The translations under genes and the position numbers were made by a program. Source: Corbicula japonica (taxonomy: Eukaryota > Mollusca > Bivalvia > Venerida > Cyrenidae). Taken from it: a DNA stretch of 64,000 bases. The notes under the pieces are model-generated. The model was not told the origin of the DNA. It saw nothing but the letters and a program-made list of their open reading frames with translations, and made no database searches. Below are positions 30,301-39,300 of the stretch, one piece after another. The first letter of the stretch is position 1. Each line of letters begins with the position of its first letter. The DNA lies in NCBI GenBank assembly GCA_038501625.1, contig JAZAYU010000053.1, positions 4,574,501-4,638,500 of the forward strand, read 5' to 3'.

Positions 30301-33300
30301 TGAGCAAGGAGCATAAAATCACTTTACACCATATGGGACTATAGGATAAAGCATTATGCATAATATCAGGCTGCTGAATGTTATAGTTGCTTAGAAAACT
30401 GTGACGGAAAATTAACATGCCCTTTGGTTGATGTAATGCACCTTTATAGTAACAAAACCTAAAATATTCAGCAAACAGGAAGTAGATGAGCAAGGAGCAT
30501 GAAATTGCTTTACACCATACGGGACTATAGGATAAAGCAATATGCATAATATCAGGCTGCTGCAGGTTATAGTTGCTTAGAAAACTGCGACGGAAAATTA
30601 ACATGCCTTTTGGTCGATGTAATGCACCTTCATAGTAACAAAATCTAAAAATATGCGGCAAACAGGAAGTAGTTGAGCAAGGAGCATGAAATTGCTTTAC
30701 ACCATATGGGACTATAGGATAAAGCAATATGCAAAATATCAGGCTGCTGCATGTTATAGTTGCTGAGAAAACTGCGACGGAAATTTTGTTACGGACGGAC
30801 GGACGGACGGACGGACGAACGGACAAGGGTAAAACAGTATACCCCCCTCTTCTTCGAAGCGGGGGTATAAAAAAGCTTTTTGTTCCTTTTTTTATCAAAT
30901 ATCGTTGCTGATGTTTGACACCTATTGCTGGTAAACTCTTTATGTGACTAAATTGTATAATGAACATCTATAAATATAAAGGAAACATTCAAATTATTGC
31001 TGAAATGATATCAAATTCTGGAATTAACCCTTAACTCCATATATACACATTTTAACACCTGTGCAACCAGAGAAGATCCAGATCAGCCGGCACATCAGGA
31101 TCTGCACTGGTCACTTTTTTATCAGAAATAACCTAATGAATCAAAAGGTGAATACATACCAGAGATCCTGACCAGACAGTCTAGATGTGCAAGTTGATTT
31201 AGATATAGATATCTTGCCTAAGCCATAAAGGTGTATCTATGTAGGAAAGGGTTAAGCACGTACCTTTCTATAAATAGCCAACTCTCCAGTGCTGAGTATC
31301 ACAGTGACCAGGTTGTGGTGAGATAGGAATACTGGCATAGACTGAAAAGCAATAAACAGAATCACAGTGACCAGGTTGTGGTGAGATAGGAATACTGGCA
31401 TAGACTGAAATGCAATAAACAGAATCACAGTGACCAGGTTGTGGTGAGATAGGAATACTGGCATAGACTGAAATGCAATAAACAGAATCACAGTGACCAG
31501 GTTGTGGTGAGATAGGAATACTGGCATAGACTGAAAAACAATAAACAGTATCACAGTGACCAGGTTGTGGTGAGATAGGAATACTGACATGGGCAAAAAA
31601 CAATAAACAGGGCCCAAGATCATAAAACTGGCCGCTATTTCAGCCACTCATATGCTTTAGATTGGAGACTGGTCTCTAATATCAGTTTTATGATCTTAGG
31701 CCTTTCACCTTTCTATCAATTTGAGCCAGTTGATTCATTGTTCATAGATTATGATAAACAGTAAAATAGTAAATACCAGAAAGCAGTCAGGGAAAACCCT
31801 ATCAGACTGTACATATTTGCATACTTGGCAGAAAATTTGAAAACTGAGATTTGAGACAGGTCTCAGATGCTCGAGAATTGAGAGTTGTCTCCATTCTTAT
31901 TTTTATAATCAACAGCCCTGATCTTGGTTTGAACTGTTCACTGATTTGACACTTTAGGCCCCAGTTACACAGACGGTCGGTGCCCAATCGGTTGTTTTAT
32001 TTTAATTTAGTCGCTGTTTTGATCATTTGTAATGCGTTATTTTATTTCTGGTTTTCTGTGTAACCAGCCATCGGTGATTGACAAGTGTTCATCGGTTAAA
32101 TAGATATTTAATGGGTTGCTGGTAAACATTAATTCTCATCTTTTTTGTTATATCGGTGGTATGTATTAGTTGATCGGTTTCTTATCGGTGGCCCATAGGA
32201 TATATCGGTTGTAGACAGGTTGTCGATCGGTGAAATCGGTTGTAGGCAGGTTGTCGATCGGTGATTATCGGTTGTAGACAAGTTGTCGTTCGGTTATTTG
32301 TAAAATATTTTCACCGATCGAGAATTTTAAACATGTCTAAAAATCCCGATCGGTTATTTTTCACCGACGAAACTCATCTTTCCCCAAAAACAATTGATAG
32401 GTGGCAAACAGGTGACCAATAGTTGATATCGGTGGTTAATCCCTTGTCATCGGTTCACTCCAATATTTTGCTAAAAAAACTACCGATCGATCACCGATGG
32501 CTCTGTGTAACTGGGGTTTTTAAGGATGATAGAATCAGAGAAGACCAGTAAAAAGTAAACATACCAGAGTAGCAAGTGCCTTGGAACCAGCATAAATTGA
32601 GCACACAAAGAACATCATCCCCGGAAGCCACTTGGCTATGTCATTTCTGCAAGTGTACAGCTTGAGTCAAGTCATGTATTATATATCAAAATAATATGAA
32701 TAGTGTGTAATCTACTTCATTTTTACCCATTACTTCATATATATGCCTTTTAACATGTGTGCGACCAGTTAAGATCCAGATCAGCCGGCACATCCATGCC
32801 ATCTGATCAGGATCTGCTCTGTTTGGTTTTTGGTCAGAAATAACCTAATAAATAAAACTAGATGGGTGTTCATTTGAACACTTGGGTTGCCCTCTAGTAC
32901 AATGTCGGAAGAAAAATGCAAGTATAAAAAGGGGCATAACTCCACCTTGACTGAAACAACTTGTCATCATCAAGAGCGTGTTGTCATAAGCAATATAATT
33001 TGAAAGTTTCATGAAGAAATATTGAGAAATGGCAAAGTTATAGCCAATGTTAAGTTTTCGTGCCAAAATCCAAGTACAAAAAGGGCATAACTCCATCAAA
33101 TGTGACCTTGACCTAAAGAATTTGGCATGATCATGAGCACGTTGTCATAATCAATATAATTTGAAAGTTTCATGAAGAAATATTGAGAAATGACAAAGTT
33201 ATAGCCAACGTTAAGTTTTCGTGTAAAAATCCAAGTACAAAAAGGGGCATAACTCAACCAAATGTGACCTTGACCTTAAGAATTTGGCAACATCATGAGC

Positions 33301-36300
33301 ATGTTGTAATAAGCAATATAATTTAAAAGTTTCATGAAAAATACCGGTATTGAGAAATGGCCGCAAAGTTATAGCCAACATTCAGTTTGTGACGGACGGA
33401 CGGACAGACACAGACAGACAAAGCGATCCCTATGTATCGCCATTTCTTCGAAAGGGCGACACAAAAAGGGAACAGTGCAGATCCTGATCAGATGGCATGT
33501 ATACCAATGCCTTTAAGGTGGAATGCGCCGATTTTTCAACTTTCGAGTATTTTAATGAAAATTTGCATGCAGTTAATTGATCATATTTCCCATATGGAAC
33601 AGAATATCTTGTAAAAATATTTTATTTTGTCTCAAAGATACAGGTCTTCAAAGATGGCCACTAACGGCAGTTTTTGGACATGACGTCAAAAGACCGTAAC
33701 TGAATGTTTCTTGCTGTAACTTTGATGTCTTTCAAATGTTCCGTTTTCTGTTTTGATAATATTGTACAGAATCAAATTCTCTTTCCACTGATGTAACTTT
33801 CATGAGTTTTCACCCAATATTTACGCGTGACGTCGCCGAAAAGCGCCGTTTTGACCTGAAAACTGACGCAGAGTTTTACTAAATTTTCGTCGCTTGTTTC
33901 GGAATTGCGAAAAATCAAATCAATAAAATTTTGATTTTTTTGCATAATTCGTTTGTAAATTTTATTTTGGAAATGTTTGACAAATAAAAAAGGGGGGTCG
34001 CCGACTTCGTTTTTGCGTTATTACGTACACCTTTACCCCTATCCCCCTAATTTTAATGACACAATAAAACCTTTCCATTGCGCGTCATACTTAAGCACTA
34101 TAATAATGTTGGTAAAAATTAAACATATTAAATAGTTTTGTAAAAGTTTTTTTTCACATCAAGAATAATAGTTTTGCTTAAACTTTAGTTTAAGATTCTA
34201 GTAATTCTAAACGAACTACATCAGAATTCATCAATAATCAAATTATAACATTAAGCAATAAAATATAATCAGTTGTTATAATGTATTGTCTGAAGTTGTT
34301 TTAATTTTTACGTAACGTTTTCAAACTGAAAGTTGATCAAATGTATGCATTGAAAATCGAATACAAATCATTTTGAGGCCCCTTGCGACGCAGACGACAC
34401 TAATTTTAATTACAGATATCAGGATATCAAATCAAAACAATGGAGCATAAAACATAGAGATTTTGGTAAGTTGACGCACATTTTTAAAAACACCCATATG
34501 TAGTTAGACGACGGCACCACACATTAACACTTTCGAAAAATTTATCTTTATTTTTTCGCCTGTTTGGACTTATATGCTCCTGTAGGTACATGTAATCAAT
34601 GAGAAGTTGAGAACAGTATTGATGTTTTTCTTAAGTTGGCTTTTATAAATAAATATTCCACAAAAACATAACACAATGAATCAATTGGAAAGACTTACTA
34701 ATCGGTCTATGACTGAACATAGTTGAAGTTTAAAAGCTGGACCGAGGTTTCCGTTGAACAGCCCGAGAAGTTGCGTGTGCTCCCATTCCCTTTAAAAGGT
34801 GAGCTACGCGCTGTGTGACATTTTTATAAAGAAATGAATTCATTATCAATTTCTCCGTTACTTCAATAAAGTAATCAAATATACTCAACAAAAAAAAGAA
34901 AACTGCCAGTTTTTAACTTTCCAGAACTATTTGATACGTAAACAAAATCTTTTTATTTGAGCCCACATTAATTTTAACAGCAAAAACTTGGTTTCACGTA
35001 CCAAAAAATATTAAAAAGCACGCACATGTTTTAAACACGTTCAATTTTTCTTTCAATCACAAATTCATAAGTCTTCAAGCTGATTCCGGAAAAAAATCTG
35101 CTTTCTTACTTTTGTTAGACATATGTTTAACTCAATACAAAATACAAAAAGTATTTTCCATTATTAAAGAATTTTACTTTTGATTTCTTTATTTCTAATT
35201 GTTCGCCAATAGAAATCGACTCGCTAAATTTCAGTTCTCTCGCTAGCAACAATTTTTGTTTCGCTGATCTCAAAGTATGGTCTAAATATTTATGGCGGTC
35301 ACTGTCCGAAAAGGTTAGCATTATACGAGTTTTTTTCTGTATAAAACCACCAAATGTTCCAACATAATGCAAGAAAAAGAAGCGTTAGAAAAAGGCAAGA
35401 ACCAGCATATACGAAAATGACTCGATAGCTGAAAACTAGTTATTTCATTTAGACTGATCAAACGCGTCAACAAAGTATTTTTAATACTGTAAGCTGCTAT
35501 TTTTGCTTTGTGTCGCTTATATACTAAACTATACTAAACTTTCAACGCAACATTTAATTTTCCTGATTTTTTTTTGATTACGCACCATTAAAAAGTTCAT
35601 ATAATATTCTGCGCTGTTGTGTAAGATGTTTGGTTTGTTATATTATGTCCTCTTTCCTCAGATATAAGAGAAATAGCATTTCATTTATTCGTGTTTCTGT
35701 CTATTTGTTTAAACAAGTTTTCCAACAACGGCGCATTATAAGGTTTTGAATTATGTTCGCCTAGTTTTCTGCGCCATACTGCCGACATGAGAATTACATT
35801 CCATGTAAAACACATGTCTATCACTGTAAGACAGTACTTATTTTAAAACTGTAAGTAAAATGAAGTGCTCAACTATGCGCGGATATAGAGAGGGCGAGAC
35901 ATAAATTAAAGTTGCAGCGCTTAACCCCCACCCCCTCCTTCCTGAACATTTTACTCTCTCTATATATAAATACACCGGTACGGGTTTAATCGCATGTGTG
36001 ACCAGTGTAGCACCAGTATGCTGGGAAATCCTTGTTGTCTGATATACACTGGTCGCATTCAGAAATAACCTACTGAACCTAAAAGCGAACGGTGTAGATC
36101 CTGATCAGACGGCAGCGTACGGATGTGCCAGCTGATCTGGATCTACATTGTCCGCCCATGGGATTACAGCTATATCTCATTGAGTAAAGGGTTAACTGCA
36201 AGGGGCATGTTGGTTTAATTGCTGTACTTAAGTCAAAAACTTGCATTCCGTTTTAAAAAAACGGTATTTGCAGCTTTAATTTATCATAACAATGGACAAA

Positions 36301-39300
36301 ACCTTGTAAAACACAAGTTTTTAAGTCGTGTTTGAACCTTCATAACAAAACTTGATTGAAGCAGAATCGATAATTTCAATCATATACGTATGTTTTTTTT
36401 TCTTTCAAAATGAAAACAATTACTAGTATCATATTTTGCTGGAATATATTAATCAAATTAAATATTGTTATAATAAATATAATTTGTTCGCCGCCAAATT
36501 CCTTTTATGATGCGGTTTACGCCAACGTTTGCATAAGGGATAGGGGTGAAGGTGTACGTAATAACGCAAAAATGAAGTCGGTGACCCCCCTTTTTTATTT
36601 GTCAAACATTTCCAAAATAAAATTTACAAACGAATTATGCAAAAAAATCAAAATTTTATTGATCAGATTTTTCGCAATTCCGAAACAAGTGACGAAAATT
36701 TAGTAAAACTCTGCGTCAGTTTTCAGGTCAAAGCGGCGCTTTTCGGCGACGTCACGCGTAAATCTTGGGTGAAAACTCATGAAAGTTACATCAGTGGAAA
36801 GAGAATTTGATTCTGTATAATATTATCAAAACAGAAAACGGGAACATTCGAAAGGCATCAAAGTTACAGCAGGAAACATTCAGTTACGGTTCTTTTGAAG
36901 TCATGTCCAAAAACTGCCGTCAGTGGCCATCTTTGAAGATCTGTATCTTTGAGACAAAATAAAATATTTTTACAAGATATTCTGTTCCATATCGGAAATA
37001 TGATCAATTAACTGCATGCACATTTTCATTAAAATACTCGAAAGTTGAAAAATCGGCGCATTCCACCTTAAGGAGTGTAAGGGTTAAATAACAGTTCAAG
37101 TTTTGTTAACAACTCCAATATGTTATCATACCAGCAAATATTTTAAAAGTAGAGTGAGACTGGTAGGTATCAAAAGCCCTTAATAGATTTAAATTATCAA
37201 TTCCTTAACATATTAAATGTAGCATACCTGTTGACATTTTCCATTAATGTTGGTAAATGTCTGGTTGACACTAGCAGACTCAACATCAGGAACCCAGTGA
37301 GGGTCTGCCATCTAAAATTTAATACCAAGTTCATATGACACAAGTAAAAACAACCAAAAATGACAGCAGTGATTAAAACAGAATGACAAGATTGCTTCAC
37401 AATTACAACCAAAGATTAAAACCAATGGAAAACACTGTTCTTAGAACAGAATAGAACATCATTCACTCAAATCATGATTATTGAGTACTCAGTTTACAAT
37501 TACAATATTCTGAAATGTTTTAAATTCTTTAACATTGATATCGACCCAAGATCATAAAACTAAATAAGGAGACCAGTATCAAATCCAAAGCACCTGATTG
37601 ACTAAGACGGCGACTGGTTGCCATTTCAGGTAATCAGATGCTTGAGATTTGAGAAACACAAGTAAAAGCAACAAAAAAATGCAACTCGTCTCTGATCTCA
37701 GTTTGATGATTTTGGGTCGTTATGATATCCAAACAATGCACCTTATGTTGAAGAATGATAGTTTTTCAAATATACTCTAGAAAAAATGACTCAACACTTA
37801 AGGGCCTACCTCACTCCTCCCAATCCTATTCATCAATAAAAAGAAAATTATCAAAACCTCAATAACGGCAAAATGCTGTTAAATGAAACTTTGCACAAAT
37901 GTATGTTATTAATGTATCTTTATTTTGCATATGGTAAGACACGTTAGAAGAGTAAAGAAAAAAAAAGAGATCTAAATATTCCCTTAACTTCTATTTACAT
38001 AAATTCACAAAAACTAAACAACACAAAACATCATTTTAAATGCCCGCATGAGTAATATGATACTGACAACAATTTATTGTGTCCTCGTGACTTACATAAT
38101 TATGTAAACTTTACGAGATATTAGTAAAAGTGTGTTTGACCTTCAATTTTCTGGTCGCTTCCTGGTCGCGTAATCTGATGACAATCACTGATTTCTCTTT
38201 TAGTAGTTGAAAGTTTTTAACAAAGTACACAACATTTTCTTGTCAGTAACATTGCACTCACATGGGAATTTAAAATTACGTTTTGTATCGCTTAGTTTTT
38301 GTGAATTTATGTAAATAGAATTTTAAGGAACTTTAAGGTCTAGCTTTTTTTCTTTACTATGCTGACGTGTCTTACTGTATGCAAAATCAAGATACATTAG
38401 TAAAATTCATTTGGGCAAAGTTTCATTGAACGGCATTTTGCCATTATTGAGATTTTGATAATGTTCTTTTTATCGATGAATAGGATTGGGAGGAGTGTGG
38501 CAAGCCCTTAACCCCTTACTCAACAGATACACTTTTATTGCATGTGGGAGCAGTGTAAATCTAGATCAGCTGGCACATCTGTGCCATGATCAGGATCTAA
38601 ATTTTGCACTTTTACACTAGGTTATTTCCGACCAAGAAGCAAGTAGTGTAGACACAGGACAGCACAGATGTGCTGTCTGATCTGGATCTACATTGGTAAC
38701 ACAGGTGTTAAAAGATTTACATTGTATACAATGTATATAAAGTAAAGGGTTAGTTCCATGGATATGGTTTTATCCCAGTTTGGATCCAGATTAGCCTGCA
38801 TGTTCTTGCTGTCTGATCAGGATCTTCACTACTTGTGCCATGGTGAAAAAACAAACAAACCAATGAATCTACAAGCGAACAGTGTATGTTCTGATCAAAC
38901 TGCATGGATGTGAGATATTAGCCAGATCCATGGAGAAAAGAATTAACCCTTTCCTCCATATATATACCTTTATTGCATGGGCCAATGATGTAGATCCAGA
39001 TCAGCTGGCACATTCATGTGTCTAATCAGGATCTTCACTGTACTCTTTTTGATTTATTAGGTTATTTCTGACCAAGATATGACCAGTGCAGATCCTGATC
39101 AGATCAGATGGCACAGAAATTCTGGCTGATATGGATTTACACTGGTCGCAAATGTGTTTAAAAGCATATACAGTAAAGGATTAAATAAAACCCCTGAGTC
39201 TGGATGCTTCACACAATCAAAAGAAAATTTTAATTTTAATCTTACCCTTGGAATATTGTGGGAAACTGGAATTTCAGAACAGACAGCACATACTACAAAA

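Larger units (their letters stand above)
33513..37071. mobile_element. TTAA-bounded element 3 with ~530-bp inverted arms
   Basis: Ends TTAAGGTGGAATGCGCCGAT at both sides. Arms 33513-34045 and about 36530-37071 match over some 530 bp with scattered mismatches. The 2.5-kb middle has no transposase and holds a later family B copy at 35948. TTAA at each end lies inside the host family B copy. Confidence 0.85.
32727..37087. repeat. Family B element split by two later insertions
   Basis: The left part runs 32727-32866 (CCCATTACTTCATATATATG, GTGCGACCAGTTAAGATCC), the middle part 33469-33512, and the right end 37072-37087 (GGAGTGTAAGGGTTAA). A tandem-core element and a 3.6-kb TTAA element separate the parts. 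Confidence 0.65.

Noticed and set aside
30260..30967. 235-codon minus-strand open frame
   Set aside because: It runs through tandem cores and the GACGG microsatellite of a pearl-like element; the repeats explain it.
31252..31647. 131-codon protein with five hydrophobic repeats
   Set aside because: Better explained as TMEM241 exon 5 plus duplicated acceptor units than as a separate gene.
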